Below, one piece after another: positions 1 to 9,361 of a DNA stretch of 64,000 nt. The stretch is taken from positions 186,001 to 250,000 of the forward strand of contig NZ_FUXJ01000006.1 in assembly GCF_900167045.1 (NCBI RefSeq), written 5' to 3'. A model generated the notes under the pieces. It saw nothing but the letters and a program-made list of their open reading frames with translations, was not told the origin of the DNA and searched no databases. Position numbers and translations under genes: made by a program. The DNA is from Legionella maceachernii (lineage in GTDB: Bacteria; Pseudomonadota; Gammaproteobacteria; Legionellales; Legionellaceae). The stretch's first letter is position 1; every line of letters begins with the position of its first letter.

Positions 1-2
1 AT

Positions 3-569
3 ACTCTGGTGTTTGCCTTAAGGGCCTATGCGCGCATGGGGCGAGATCCTCTTGAGAAAGTATTCATAACTAATAAACCGAAAGAATTGGCCTTAGCCTG
101 TGACTCCACGCCTTCGTCGATTGATTCAGAGGATTGGTTCTCTCGAGATGACGATTACAGGGGGTGTGGCTCTTCGGGTCCATTGATAGGCGAATCCTCA
201 TCTATTGATGGAGTACAAAAAGACACAGCAATGAATCCGCTACAGTCCTGTGTGATCGAGCCCGAGCAAATAACACCTCGTTTGCCTGTGGGAGAACCTC
301 CCCAGGGTGCTCAGTTCTCTGTCTTAGAGTCTGAGCAAACGCCTAAGCCATCGACAGAGTCTGAGCCGTCCGTTCAAGCGAAGACTGAGAAGGACTCACC
401 GAAAGGGCAAAAACCAAATTCATTTAGTTTTGTTCATTCGCTGTATCACGTCTTTGCGGGAAGTAAACAATCTTCGCGTCCTGCTCCATCCTCTCAACGA
501 TTACCCTCACAATTGGTTACTGAGTTTGGTTCTTCGCAGATGAAGAGTACAATTGTGGGTTCAACGTAG
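3..569 (+). CDS. 3' end of an unknown Ser/Pro/Glu-rich protein (partial)
   Basis: The frame is open to the left edge, so this is the C-terminal part of a longer gene; the GTG at 9 need not be a start. The visible ~188 residues open with a short ordered-looking stretch (ALRAYARMGRDPLEKVF) and then become low-complexity, rich in Ser, Pro, Glu and Gln, as in a disordered tail. A short FSFVHSLYHVFAG segment sits near residue 140. I recognise no domain. The last 53 bases overlap the 3' end of the convergent DUF4254 gene, which is unusual. A disordered tail of a Legionella effector is one possibility, but nothing in the sequence shows it. Confidence 0.5.
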   Translation, partial: TLVFALRAYARMGRDPLEKVFITNKPKELALACDSTPSSIDSEDWFSRDDDYRGCGSSGPLIGESSSIDGVQKDTAMNPLQSCVIEPEQITPRLPVGEPPQGAQFSVLESEQTPKPSTESEPSVQAKTEKDSPKGQKPNSFSFVHSLYHVFAGSKQSSRPAPSSQRLPSQLVTEFGSSQMKSTIVGST

Positions 570-1125
570 GGTCATTGTACATTTTGAATTGGTGGTAAAC
601 CCTAAATGTCCTCGTTTTTGTTATTATTTCATTAAAGAAGCGTTGTAAACAGTCCATCAGCTGAGTTTGTTGGGCAAGAATCGTTTGCCATTTACGGTAA
701 CAATTTTGTCGATGCGCTTCGCCAACCTCCTCTCGTTTAGCTTGTAAATCCATATGGTAGGCTTTAAGCGCGAGTATAGAAAGACGGTCAATCATCATTC
801 CTGGGGTCTCAGAATGCACTGGGCAGTCATTGGGACTTGCAGGTTTTAAGGCAGTGTAGAGCCATTCATCCATGGCTTCCATGCGATTATTACGTTGTTG
901 ATTGCAATGATCAATTTCACGTTTGGCTAAATAAACATATTCATACCCCATATCATCGCGCCGAGCCCTATCTTCTGCATGCCAAAGTTGGAAATTAAAC
1001 GAATGATTCTCTTCAACTAACGCTAAAAAATTTTGATGACTCAATATCAATTCTCTGTTTTTCCAACGAACAATACATTCGCGATGTAAATCAGCAATTT
1101 CAGTGACATTAATTGCATTAGTCAT
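517..1125 (-). CDS. DUF4254 family protein
   Basis: About 202 residues. I start at the ATG at 1125 (MTNAINVTEIADLHREC) rather than the 56-codon longer frame, whose extra N-terminus shows no family resemblance. The Trp/His/Asp-rich middle (FNFQLWHAEDRARRDD) and the motif GMMIDRLSILALKAYHM are typical of DUF4254, a family usually found beside glycosyltransferase genes in envelope polysaccharide loci. Its biochemical role is not established, and no glycosyltransferase is visible here, though the left neighbour is cut off by the window edge. The 3' end overlaps the tail of the convergent gene on the left by 53 bases. Confidence 0.75.
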   Translation of the reverse strand: MTNAINVTEIADLHRECIVRWKNRELILSHQNFLALVEENHSFNFQLWHAEDRARRDDMGYEYVYLAKREIDHCNQQRNNRMEAMDEWLYTALKPASPNDCPVHSETPGMMIDRLSILALKAYHMDLQAKREEVGEAHRQNCYRKWQTILAQQTQLMDCLQRFFNEIITKTRTFRVYHQFKMYNDPTLNPQLYSSSAKNQTQ

Positions 1126-1404
1126 TAACCACTCCCAGCAAATTTCACAAAAAATAGGCCACGTCCTTAAAGTTTTGCCGTTCGGAATAACTTTAGGGAA
1201 GCGGCTTATATTACCTCTAAATCGAATAAATGGCGATAAACACGGAGTAACTCCTACAGGCAAATTTGGGCTTTGGCCCAACAAAACATTCACTCAAAAT
1301 TAAATGGTAAAGAATAAGTGTTTATGGAAGAAATAATTGTAGATTGGTTACAGGGCTCAAGCAATGTTGACTCAAGGCCTAACCTGCGTTGTTTCTTTGC
1401 ATAG
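1126..1404. other. Intergenic region between two leftward genes
   Basis: This 279-base stretch must hold the promoter of the DUF4254 gene and the end of the hydrolase transcript. Short frames here on both strands show no recognisable protein. I see no convincing promoter or terminator. Confidence 0.4.
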
Positions 1405-2166
1405 CTACTTAAATTTCCCTTTTTCTAAGAATGTTAAAATCAACTGTCTCGTCTTCGGATTATTCATAATAAAAGCATGGTTGGTGTCGATAACAACCGG
1501 TTCAATTTGTCCGGGTAAGCGGGCAGCTGATGGCGGAACCTTTGCATCATAGCGTCCTGCAATGATACCCATTTTAATGTTAGGGATGGGAACCCGATGC
1601 ACATAAGCTGTTTCATCTGAACTTAATTCTGCAAGTGGTTTGATTAGAGGTGTAACGATTGGAAAAGCTTTTATAAATAATTTTGCCAACGAAGAGCCTT
1701 GATTGGGCGGTGCTAGCATAATTAAATAGCCGATATTTGTTAATTGTTTTTGGTTAAGATTAGCTAATGCTTCGCGAATAATGATGCCACCAAGACTATG
1801 GGTAATAAAATGAACTTTTTTACCTGGATTTTCTGTTAATAAAGATTCGATAAATTGATATAGAAAAACGCCATGCTCATGAATGTCATATCGCGTCGAA
1901 GGATAACTGTAAGAATAAACCTGATATCCTTGATTTTTCAGGTACAATTTCAATGACGCCATACTTAAAGAAGAGCGCATTAAACCATGGATTAGGACGA
2001 TGATTTCACGCTGATGTTTCGTTTGAGTAACCGCGAGATTAACTCTATTCCTTTGTTCCTGCTCATGAGAAATAAATGCATGAGATTGGATAAGATAAGT
2101 CATTCCAGCAACAATCATGAGAATGGATTTAATCGTAGATATTTTATTGTGAAAATTATGTTTCAT
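1405..2166 (-). CDS. Secreted or membrane-anchored lipase-like alpha/beta hydrolase
   Basis: About 253 residues from the ATG at 2166; the longer frame would need a TTG at 2187. The N-terminus is a signal peptide or anchor (KSILMIVAGMTYLIQSHAF), so the enzyme probably acts in the periplasm or beyond. The alpha/beta hydrolase pattern is clear: an oxyanion HGLMRSS segment near residue 60, the nucleophile elbow FITHSLGGIIIREAL near 125, and a late His in VVIDTNHAFIMNNP that fits the catalytic triad. This matches the PGAP1/triacylglycerol-lipase-like group. The substrate (lipid or ester) cannot be told. It stands alone, with no operon partner. Confidence 0.75.
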   Translation of the reverse strand: MKHNFHNKISTIKSILMIVAGMTYLIQSHAFISHEQEQRNRVNLAVTQTKHQREIIVLIHGLMRSSLSMASLKLYLKNQGYQVYSYSYPSTRYDIHEHGVFLYQFIESLLTENPGKKVHFITHSLGGIIIREALANLNQKQLTNIGYLIMLAPPNQGSSLAKLFIKAFPIVTPLIKPLAELSSDETAYVHRVPIPNIKMGIIAGRYDAKVPPSAARLPGQIEPVVIDTNHAFIMNNPKTRQLILTFLEKGKFK

Positions 2167-2389
2167 GCTTTTTATTGTCGTTATCAATTATTTTTTATTC
2201 TGAGCAGATTTCGGATGTGCCGAGTTTAACTATGAACTATCAAATTTTTTTATTTCTTGCAAGTTTAATTTTTTTCAAGGCGATTCTTTTCAATTTCCGG
2301 GTTAGACTAATAAGCCCCTAATGCAGTCAAAAGAGAGGATGCTGTTGTAAAATTACTAAAAGGGGATTTAAATTTTTAAGAGAATGACG

Positions 2390-2908
2390 ATGAGTAAAAT
2401 ACTGATGAGCGCGTGCCTTTTAGGGCAAAAAGTCCGCTATGACGGTGGAGACTGCCTCCAAAATCATCTCCTTTTGCAACAATGGTTCAAAGAAGGGAAG
2501 ATCGTTACAATTTGTCCAGAAGTGGCAGGGGGGTTATCCACACCTAGAGCACCCGCCGAAATTCAGGAGAGTCGATCGAGAAGGGACGTACTCAATAAAA
2601 TGGCTTTTGTAAAAAACAATATGCACCAAGATGTGACTCAGTTTTTTTTAACAGGAGCAGAAAAAGCGCTGGCGCTGGTGAAAAAGCATCACATCTCTGT
2701 GGCAATTTTAAAAGCAAAAAGCCCCTCGTGCGGATCAAATCGAATTTACGATGGTCGCTTTACGCGAACATTAATTAATGGGGACGGAGTAACCGCTGCC
2801 TTATTAAAACAACATGGTGTGTTGATATTTGATGAAAATCACATTGAAAATGCGTTGCAAGCAGCGCAAAATAGCTTAAATAATAATACGTTAGTTCATT
2901 TAGAATAA
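2390..2908 (+). CDS. DUF523 family protein
   Basis: About 172 residues. The ATG at 2390 is chosen over the one at 2384 because AAGAGA at 2378-2383 is then correctly spaced and the protein starts MSKILMSACLLGQ as in the family. Characteristic DUF523 features are the SACLLG...VRYDGG start, ICPEVAGGLSTPRAPAEI, and KAKSPSCGSNRIYDG, with conserved Cys residues that suggest metal or cluster binding. The function is unknown. The gene is monocistronic. Confidence 0.85.
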   Translation: MSKILMSACLLGQKVRYDGGDCLQNHLLLQQWFKEGKIVTICPEVAGGLSTPRAPAEIQESRSRRDVLNKMAFVKNNMHQDVTQFFLTGAEKALALVKKHHISVAILKAKSPSCGSNRIYDGRFTRTLINGDGVTAALLKQHGVLIFDENHIENALQAAQNSLNNNTLVHLE

Positions 2909-2988
2909 TAAGTCACAGGGGCAATAATTTGCTTCAGCATGGGATATAGCCATTAAAAATCCGTCAAAAAATAATAAGAGGGTATGTT

Positions 2989-3708
2989 TTGTATCAAATG
3001 AGAATCCGTTGTTTCTTGATATTAATGCTACTAGGTAGCTGGTTGCTAAATGGAGAGTGCGCTACACAGCGTGATTTTCAGGTTTGGCCCAATTTGACCG
3101 CGATAGGTCGATTTAGCCATAGCGATAATACCGCATTCGGGCGTTTGAGGTGTTGGTTGGAGGGACAAGAGCGTATTGGGGATGACAGCAAACGGCTTAC
3201 ACAAACGTTATTACGTCCTGGCTTAGGTTATGCAGTAACACCTAGTCTCAGCCTATGGCTTGGTTATGCCTGGATCCATACCAATCGACCTCTAACCTCT
3301 AGTCCGTTTAACGAAAATCGCATTTGGCAGCAACTTTTATGGATTAAAACCACCCCGCATTTCACGTTTACTAGTCGTACGCGTATGGAGCAGCGTTTTT
3401 TTCAAAATGATCCTAATAATAACAAAGTTGCTTATAGGGCTAGACAACTTATGAAAATCGCTATTCCATTAAAGTACAATTCTAGACTCAGTGCTGTGGG
3501 TAGTGATGAAGTATTTTGGCATAAAAATAATTACATCGGCAGGAATGGGCGTGGCTTTGATCAGAATCGATTATTCGTGGGCCTTGGCTATAAAATTAAT
3601 TCGAATGCCACGACAGAAATCGGCTATATGAATCAATATATTCGACGATATGGGGTCCCTAATTTTCTTTCTAACATCGTATCAATTAATTTTTTCTTAA
3701 ATTTTTAA
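2989..3708 (+). CDS. DUF2490 outer membrane protein
   Basis: About 239 residues, with a hydrophobic N-terminus (IRCFLILMLLGSWLLNGECA) that should be a signal peptide. The rest alternates polar and aromatic residues and ends in Phe (FFLNF), as expected of an outer-membrane beta barrel. The pattern (WPNLTAIG near the start, RTRMEQRFF in the middle, NRLFVGLGYKIN and TTEIGYMNQY near the end) fits DUF2490. AGAGGG at 2977-2982 is correctly spaced for the TTG at 2989; an ATG start at 2998 would leave a 15-base spacer. Role in the outer membrane unknown. Confidence 0.75.
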   Translation: MYQMRIRCFLILMLLGSWLLNGECATQRDFQVWPNLTAIGRFSHSDNTAFGRLRCWLEGQERIGDDSKRLTQTLLRPGLGYAVTPSLSLWLGYAWIHTNRPLTSSPFNENRIWQQLLWIKTTPHFTFTSRTRMEQRFFQNDPNNNKVAYRARQLMKIAIPLKYNSRLSAVGSDEVFWHKNNYIGRNGRGFDQNRLFVGLGYKINSNATTEIGYMNQYIRRYGVPNFLSNIVSINFFLNF

Positions 3709-3736
3709 CCAAAGAGAGGTAAGATTCTGTAAAAGG

Positions 3737-4471
3737 TTACAGAACTATCTCAGAAAAGTAGCGATTATAGATCTTTAAATAGGTTCCATCATTTTCCATC
3801 TCAAGAAGGGCTTTGTTAATTCGTTTAATTAAACCAGGGGATTTTTTATTTGCCATAATCCCATAGCCTATTCCTACAGGGATGCTCTTCCCGACAAGTT
3901 TAAACAGGGTGCTGCTGGTTGCTACCCAATGTTTCGCTGTTTCTTCATCCGTAATGACGACGTCCACTTTCCTAGTTGATAAAGCATGAAATGTCGCTGA
4001 AATAGTGGGGTATTCAATAATCTGTACCAAGTCATTAAATCGTTCTAGGATAAGGGCTTTAAATAAGGTGCCTTGAACGGAGCCTACTCTTTTTTCTTGA
4101 ATGTCTGCAATGTTGTTAATAGGAGAGACGGTGGTCGTGACATATTGGCCATTACTGGCTAAATAAGGTAAGCTAAATAAAAAAGTTTCTTCTCGAGTTT
4201 CAGTGATACTGATGGCTCCCAGACCCAAATCGATATTGCCTGCTACCAATTCGGTAAATATTTTTGTAAAAGTTAAGGGAATAAAACGACAATCTGCTGT
4301 TATGCGATGGCAAATTTCCGTCATGATATCGACATCAAAACCCCAAAAATGGCCTTGTTTGTCTGCTTGAATCTCAAAAGGAGGATCATAGGGGAGCGTG
4401 CCTATGCGAATTATTTCAGCACTAACCGGGGAGCATACTAGCAAAGTGAGGAGTAATAGCAAGAATCTCAC
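3737..4471 (-). CDS. Periplasmic amino-acid-binding protein (SBP family 3), orphan
   Basis: About 244 residues with a clean signal peptide ending near VSAE. The mature start IRIGTLPYDPPFEI, the GFDVDIMTEIC segment and the DLGLGAISITETREE segment are hallmarks of the family 3 solute-binding proteins that serve polar amino acid ABC importers. No permease or ATPase gene lies next to it, so it must work with components elsewhere or act as a sensor-like binding protein. The protein at 52903 is a divergent paralogue with the same layout (DPPF, GFD, ...CRFIP). Ligand unknown. Confidence 0.85.
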   Translation of the reverse strand: MRFLLLLLTLLVCSPVSAEIIRIGTLPYDPPFEIQADKQGHFWGFDVDIMTEICHRITADCRFIPLTFTKIFTELVAGNIDLGLGAISITETREETFLFSLPYLASNGQYVTTTVSPINNIADIQEKRVGSVQGTLFKALILERFNDLVQIIEYPTISATFHALSTRKVDVVITDEETAKHWVATSSTLFKLVGKSIPVGIGYGIMANKKSPGLIKRINKALLEMENDGTYLKIYNRYFSEIVL

Positions 4472-4644
4472 AGGGATTACCTAAATATGAGTATGAATTT
4501 ATTATGACTCTAAAAATTGATTTTTCCCTAATTATTTTAAAAATTTCATTGTAACTCTCAGTGATCTCTAGAAATGCCTAGGGAATAGATGACAGACTCC
4601 ATCTTTTATGCAACTATTCTGAAATTGGTTTCTCGGAGGTAATT

Positions 4645-5115
4645 ATGAAAGTTATTGTATCGATATTGTTGTTTCTGATGGTTGGTGCAGTTAACGCAGA
4701 AGATAAGATACCCTCTGGCTGTAAGCCTATTGCAGTGACAGGTGAAACAGTAATGGTATCCGCAAAAAAGCCGCAGCTGGTTATGATTCATAATTTATCA
4801 AACGCGGATTTGTGGATTACCCACCCGGTTTCTGATCCTGGTGCGAGTGCAGGATGGAGTAGTCGATTACAAGCAGGTAATTGGTCTGCTCTTGCTCTCG
4901 ACCAAACGAATTTTGAATTGAGTTGTATTGAATCAAAACCTGGGCATGAGCAACAAGTTCCTTGCCAAGGCGTTATTTCAGTGTGTCGCTGGGCCAAAGT
5001 TACTTTACCGCCAAAAGAGACAGGGACTTATTGGGCTGGTGAAAATATGGTTCTATCCAATTTAAAAGAGCATTTGGGAGGACGTGGATTTGAGTTATCC
5101 AGTTCTTCTGAATAA
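4645..5115 (+). CDS. Small secreted protein, possibly EnhB-like
   Basis: About 156 residues with a signal peptide (VIVSILLFLMVGAVNAE) and four Cys in the mature part (GCKPI, SCIES, PCQG, VCRW) that could form two disulfides. The central part (LVMIHNLSNADLWITHPV, LQAGNWSALAL) looks like a small beta-sandwich. It resembles what I recall of Legionella EnhB-type enhanced-entry proteins, but that is from memory and not secure. GGAGG (4635-4639) precedes the ATG at 4645. It lies just upstream of rnr with a 35-base gap to the chosen rnr start, so the two may be cotranscribed. Confidence 0.6.
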   Translation: MKVIVSILLFLMVGAVNAEDKIPSGCKPIAVTGETVMVSAKKPQLVMIHNLSNADLWITHPVSDPGASAGWSSRLQAGNWSALALDQTNFELSCIESKPGHEQQVPCQGVISVCRWAKVTLPPKETGTYWAGENMVLSNLKEHLGGRGFELSSSSE

Positions 5116-5150
5116 TGATAAACTAATTTTTGTATAATAAAGTGGTGAAA

Positions 5151-7331
5151 GTGAGTAAAAAATCAAAGGACCCTTTCTATAAAAGAGAGAAAGAAAAATA
5201 CGCGATACCTATACCGAGTCGTGAATTGATTATGCAGGAATTGGAGGACTTCGGGCGCCCCATGACTCGTACTCAGTTATTGACCAGGCTTGAGGTAGAA
5301 AACGAAAGCGAACAGGAAGCGTTGGGTTTTCGCTTGAAAGCGATGCTACGAGACGGTCAAATTATGCTGGATCGTCGTGGCCGTTTTTGTTTATTAAAGC
5401 GTATTAATTTACAAAGAGGTACCATACAAGGCCATCCTGATGGGTATGGTTTTTTTATCCCAGCGGGAGGTGGAGAAGATATGATCTTGTCTGCCAAAGA
5501 AATGCGAACGGTGATGCACGGTGATCTCGTATTGGCTTATCAGTCGGGGGCTGATCGACGTGGCCGGCCTGAAGGGAAAATACATGAGATAATCGAGCAT
5601 GCCAATGCCACCGTAGTTGGACGATTTTTTACCGAACATGGTGTGGGGCTCGTTATTCCTGACAATAAGCGGTTGACCCAAGATATCTCCATCCCGTTAG
5701 AATTCGCTGGGGGCGCTAAAAACGGGCAAATGGTATTGATTGAAGTGATTGCTTTTCCAAGCAAACGCAATCAAGCCATCGGTAAAGTGATCCACATTCT
5801 GGGGGATCATATGGCTCCAGGTATGGAAACAGAGGTTGCTATCCATGCACATGGCATTCCTGCTGAGTGGCCAGAAGAAGTCACTGCGGAAGTGGCTAAA
5901 ATTCCTCAAAAAATCACTGAAGATCAATTAAAAAATCGTGTTGATTTAAGACACCTCTCTTTTGTCACTATTGACGGAGAGGATGCTAAAGATTTTGATG
6001 ATGCTGTTTATTGCTATCAAAAGCCCAAAGGGGGATATCAACTCTACGTCGCCATTGCTGATGTAAGTCACTACGTGGCTGTTGATTCAGCGTTGGATAA
6101 AGAGGCGGAACGACGGGGAAATTCCGTGTATTTCCCGGGTAAAGTGGTGCCGATGCTGCCCGAAGCTTTATCCAACGGTATTTGTTCACTTAATCCCCAT
6201 GTTGATCGTTTATGCATTGTTGCCGAGATGGCGATAACGCCAGATGGCAAAATAAGTCGCTCTCGCTTCTATCGTGCCGTTTTCCATTCTCACGCGCGGT
6301 TGACTTATACGCAGGTAGCCCAATGGTTGGAGGATGAGAGGACTGATGCTCAACATGAGGCCTTATGGCCCATGTTGCAATCGCTTCATGCTCTTTATAA
6401 AATATTTTTAAAAGCTCGCAAAGCGCGTGGAGCGATGGATTTTGAAACCACAGAAACGCGGATTGAATTTGATGAGAAGCGAAAAATTCAGCGTATTATT
6501 CCAGTCATCCGCAACGACGCCCATCGCTTAATTGAAGAATGCATGCTCGCAGCGAATGTCGCCACGGCGCGTTTTTTAGAAAAAGCAAAATTACCTGTTC
6601 TTTATCGGGTGCATGAAACCCCAGACGAGGATAAAATTGGAGCATTAAGATTATTTCTTGGAGAGCTTGGACTGCAGTTGGGTGGAGGTAAGAAGCCTCA
6701 TCCTAAAGACTTTCAAAAAGTCTTGTCGACAATAGAAAATAGACCCGAAAAGCATTTAATTGAAACGGTAATGCTTCGCTCTTTGAAGCAAGCTCAATAC
6801 ATCGAAGAAAATGATGGTCATTTTGGTCTCGCTTATTCGGCGTACACCCACTTTACTTCACCAATACGGCGTTATCCTGATTTGTTAATTCACCGCGCCG
6901 TGGGGCATTTGATTGATAAAGCTAAAGAAGAAAAATTTCATTACACTGCTGAGGAGATGAGTCGCTTAGGCAAGCATTGCTCATTCACTGAGCGGCGTGC
7001 AGATGAGGCGACCCGCGAAGTAGTCGCCTGGTTAAAATGTGAATACATGCAAGATAAACTAGGGCAAGTATTCCAAGGAACTATTTCCGCAGTGACCAGC
7101 TTCGGTATTTTTGTTGAGTTAGATGAGATTTATGTGGAAGGTTTAGTGCATGTTACCTCATTACGCAATGATTACTATGCTTTTGATGCCATTAAGCATC
7201 GGTTAGTTGGTGAGCGTGGCGGCCATGTTTATCGTTTGGGTGATAAGATGAAAGTATTAGTAGCCCGTGTGGATTTAGATGAGCGCAAAATCGATTTTGA
7301 ACCAGCAGAAAATGGAATTTTCGATGACTGA
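5151..7331 (+). CDS. rnr: Ribonuclease R
   Basis: A 3'-5' exoribonuclease that degrades structured RNA in the cytoplasm. About 726 residues from the GTG at 5151, which gives MSKKSKDPFYKREKEKYA, matching the start of E. coli RNase R; the longest frame would use a TTG at 5130. Order of domains: N-terminal winged-helix region (about 20-80), cold-shock domains (80-240), RNB catalytic domain with the acidic cluster DGEDAKDFDDAVYC near 280, the YTHFTSPIRRYPDL motif near 570, and a C-terminal S1 domain (QVFQGTISAVTSFGIFVELD). The lysine-rich tail of E. coli RNase R is absent. It overlaps rlmB by 8 bases, the same gene order as in enterobacteria. Confidence 0.95.
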   Translation: MSKKSKDPFYKREKEKYAIPIPSRELIMQELEDFGRPMTRTQLLTRLEVENESEQEALGFRLKAMLRDGQIMLDRRGRFCLLKRINLQRGTIQGHPDGYGFFIPAGGGEDMILSAKEMRTVMHGDLVLAYQSGADRRGRPEGKIHEIIEHANATVVGRFFTEHGVGLVIPDNKRLTQDISIPLEFAGGAKNGQMVLIEVIAFPSKRNQAIGKVIHILGDHMAPGMETEVAIHAHGIPAEWPEEVTAEVAKIPQKITEDQLKNRVDLRHLSFVTIDGEDAKDFDDAVYCYQKPKGGYQLYVAIADVSHYVAVDSALDKEAERRGNSVYFPGKVVPMLPEALSNGICSLNPHVDRLCIVAEMAITPDGKISRSRFYRAVFHSHARLTYTQVAQWLEDERTDAQHEALWPMLQSLHALYKIFLKARKARGAMDFETTETRIEFDEKRKIQRIIPVIRNDAHRLIEECMLAANVATARFLEKAKLPVLYRVHETPDEDKIGALRLFLGELGLQLGGGKKPHPKDFQKVLSTIENRPEKHLIETVMLRSLKQAQYIEENDGHFGLAYSAYTHFTSPIRRYPDLLIHRAVGHLIDKAKEEKFHYTAEEMSRLGKHCSFTERRADEATREVVAWLKCEYMQDKLGQVFQGTISAVTSFGIFVELDEIYVEGLVHVTSLRNDYYAFDAIKHRLVGERGGHVYRLGDKMKVLVARVDLDERKIDFEPAENGIFDD

Positions 7332-8067
7332 GCATTATGTTTATGGTATTCATGCGGTAACCGCTCTATTAAATAATCCTCACAGAAAAACTAAAAAGCT
7401 ATATATCAATCAAGAGCGGGCTGATAAACGATTACACGAGCTCTTCGATTTGGCTTCAAGCCAGCAGATTCCGGTGGAAAAATTGCCACTACAAAAAATG
7501 AATCAGCGTTTTGCCGAGCTTACACACCAAGGAGTAGTCGCAGTCGCTGATAATCTACGCGATTATACTGAAAGTGACTTATCTAATTTACTTGCGGCTT
7601 GCAAACAACCTAGTTTACTTCTGATCTTAGATGGTATCACTGATCCACATAACTTAGGTGCTTGCTTAAGGACTGCCGATGCCACGGGAGTCGATTTTGT
7701 GGTTATTCCAAAAGATAAGAGTGCCAGTATTACGTCGGTGGTTAGCAAAGTTGCCTGTGGCGCAGCAGAATCTATTCCTGTGGTGCGCGTGACTAATTTG
7801 GTTCGCGCTATAGAAACCATTAAACAATCGGGAGTCTGGGTTTATGGGGCAGCTGGAGAAGCAACTGAAACTCTTTATCAAATGAATTGTCGCTCATCAA
7901 TCGCTTTGGTGATGGGTGCAGAAGGTAGCGGGTTGCGGCGCTTGACCCGAGAGCACTGTGATGGTTTATTTTCTTTACCCATGCTGGGCAGTGTAGAAAG
8001 TTTAAATGTTTCGGTAGCAACGGGGGTGTGTCTATACGAAGTAGTACGCCAGCGTCAAAATTCATGA
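7324..8067 (+). CDS. rlmB: 23S rRNA (Gm2251) 2'-O-methyltransferase
   Basis: About 247 residues from the ATG at 7324 inside the end of rnr (ATGACTGA overlap), which suggests translational coupling. The N-terminal substrate-binding domain (YVYGIHAVTALL) is followed by a SPOUT/TrmH methyltransferase domain with its three motifs: DPHNLGACLRTADATG near 115, LVMGAEGSGLRRLTREH near 200, and LGSVESLNVSVATGVCLYE near 225, which form the knotted SAM site. It methylates the ribose of G2251 in the peptidyl-transferase P loop. Length and order match E. coli RlmB. Confidence 0.95.
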   Translation: MTEHYVYGIHAVTALLNNPHRKTKKLYINQERADKRLHELFDLASSQQIPVEKLPLQKMNQRFAELTHQGVVAVADNLRDYTESDLSNLLAACKQPSLLLILDGITDPHNLGACLRTADATGVDFVVIPKDKSASITSVVSKVACGAAESIPVVRVTNLVRAIETIKQSGVWVYGAAGEATETLYQMNCRSSIALVMGAEGSGLRRLTREHCDGLFSLPMLGSVESLNVSVATGVCLYEVVRQRQNS

Positions 8068-8188
8068 TAAGCAGAGAATTGTGTCATCCTTCGCTACGTT
8101 CAGGATGAAAAACGGTTTTTCAACCGGTACAAATCCAACCACTCATCAAGATTCAAGATACCTTCTCTATCCCAAAACCTTAAAAAGG

Positions 8189-9361
8189 CTACGCACTCTC
8201 AGTAAACTGATGAATGGTTTTACTCAATCTCGAAACCAATTCGTCGATTTCTTTTTCACTAATAATGAGCGGCGGTAAAAGTCGAATAACGGTTTCATTG
8301 GTTACATTGAAAAGTAGTCCATTAGCAAGACCCATTTTTCGAGCATCGTTCGCAGGCCTGTCAAGTTCAATACCTAACATAAAACCTCTCCCGCGAATGC
8401 CGCGTACACCGGGATGATCAACCAATGCTTGCATCAGCTTTTCTTTTAATAGCGCACCTTTTTGAGCGACTTGTTCGCAAAGATTATTGCCTTCAATCAC
8501 ATCTAAAACAGTCAAGGCTGTTGCACAAGCGAGTGGGTTGCCCCCAAATGTGGAGCCGTGATTACCCGGTTTAAAAAGGTTGCATGCGTTGCCCCTCATC
8601 AAGCACGCACTGATAGGAATTCCATTACCCAAACCTTTTGCTGTAGTGACAATATCAGGTTGAATACCAGCATGCATGTACGCAAAAAATTTTCCTGTTC
8701 GTCCATTGCCTGTTTGAATTTCATCTAGGATAAATAACCAGTCATGTTCTTTACAAAGTTGGGCTAAGGCTCGTAGGTAGGAATCTTCAGCAACAAAAAT
8801 CCCCCCTTCACCCTGAATAGGTTCGATCATCACTGCGACTACATCATCGCGATTGGCTGCGATAGTATGGATGGCGTCGATATCATTGAATGGTGCGCGA
8901 ATAAAACCTGGGACCAACGGCTCGAAACCGGCTTGAACTTTACGGCTACCTGAGGCGGTTAAAGTTGCCATAGTGCGTCCGTGAAATGCTCGCTCCATAA
9001 CGATTATTGAGGGGGTCTCAATTCCTTTTTTATGACCGTATAAACGAGTTAGTTTAATGGCTGCTTCATTTGCCTCAGCACCCGAGTTAGCAAAAAAAGC
9101 TTGTTCCATGTTGGTGATGGCAGTTAATCTTTCGGCAAGTTGCTCTTGTTCTTTAATGAGGTAGCCATTGGAAGTATGGAGTAATTTCGCGGCTTGTTTT
9201 TGGATTGTACGGGTTATATCGGGGTGGGCATGCCCTAGTCCACAAACGGCTATACCACTTAATCCATCGAGATAAGCCTTGCCTTGCTCGTCATATAGCC
9301 AAATCCCCTCACCATGAGTGAAGGATATCGGTAAAGGGCTATAACTTGTGATTAACGCCAT
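8189..9361 (-). CDS. argD: Acetylornithine aminotransferase
   Basis: A PLP-dependent class III aminotransferase of 390 residues that makes N-acetylornithine in arginine biosynthesis, and possibly succinyl-diaminopimelate for lysine. Visible motifs: LYDEQGKAYLDGLSGIAVC near the start, FFANSGAEANEAAIKL near 90 (PLP phosphate), LFILDEIQTGNGRTG near 210, and TTAKGLGNGIPISAC with the Schiff-base Lys near 240. GGAGTTTTT precedes the ATG. It stands alone; the other arginine gene here, argE, is 38 kb away. Confidence 0.93.
   Translation of the reverse strand: MALITSYSPLPISFTHGEGIWLYDEQGKAYLDGLSGIAVCGLGHAHPDITRTIQKQAAKLLHTSNGYLIKEQEQLAERLTAITNMEQAFFANSGAEANEAAIKLTRLYGHKKGIETPSIIVMERAFHGRTMATLTASGSRKVQAGFEPLVPGFIRAPFNDIDAIHTIAANRDDVVAVMIEPIQGEGGIFVAEDSYLRALAQLCKEHDWLFILDEIQTGNGRTGKFFAYMHAGIQPDIVTTAKGLGNGIPISACLMRGNACNLFKPGNHGSTFGGNPLACATALTVLDVIEGNNLCEQVAQKGALLKEKLMQALVDHPGVRGIRGRGFMLGIELDRPANDARKMGLANGLLFNVTNETVIRLLPPLIISEKEIDELVSRLSKTIHQFTESA

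Noticed and set aside
8080-8180. Small inverted repeats (CATCCT...AGGATG and CGGTT...AACCG) after rlmB
   Set aside because: Stems are only 5-6 bp with no T run; too weak to call a terminator, though they may form part of a common short repeat.
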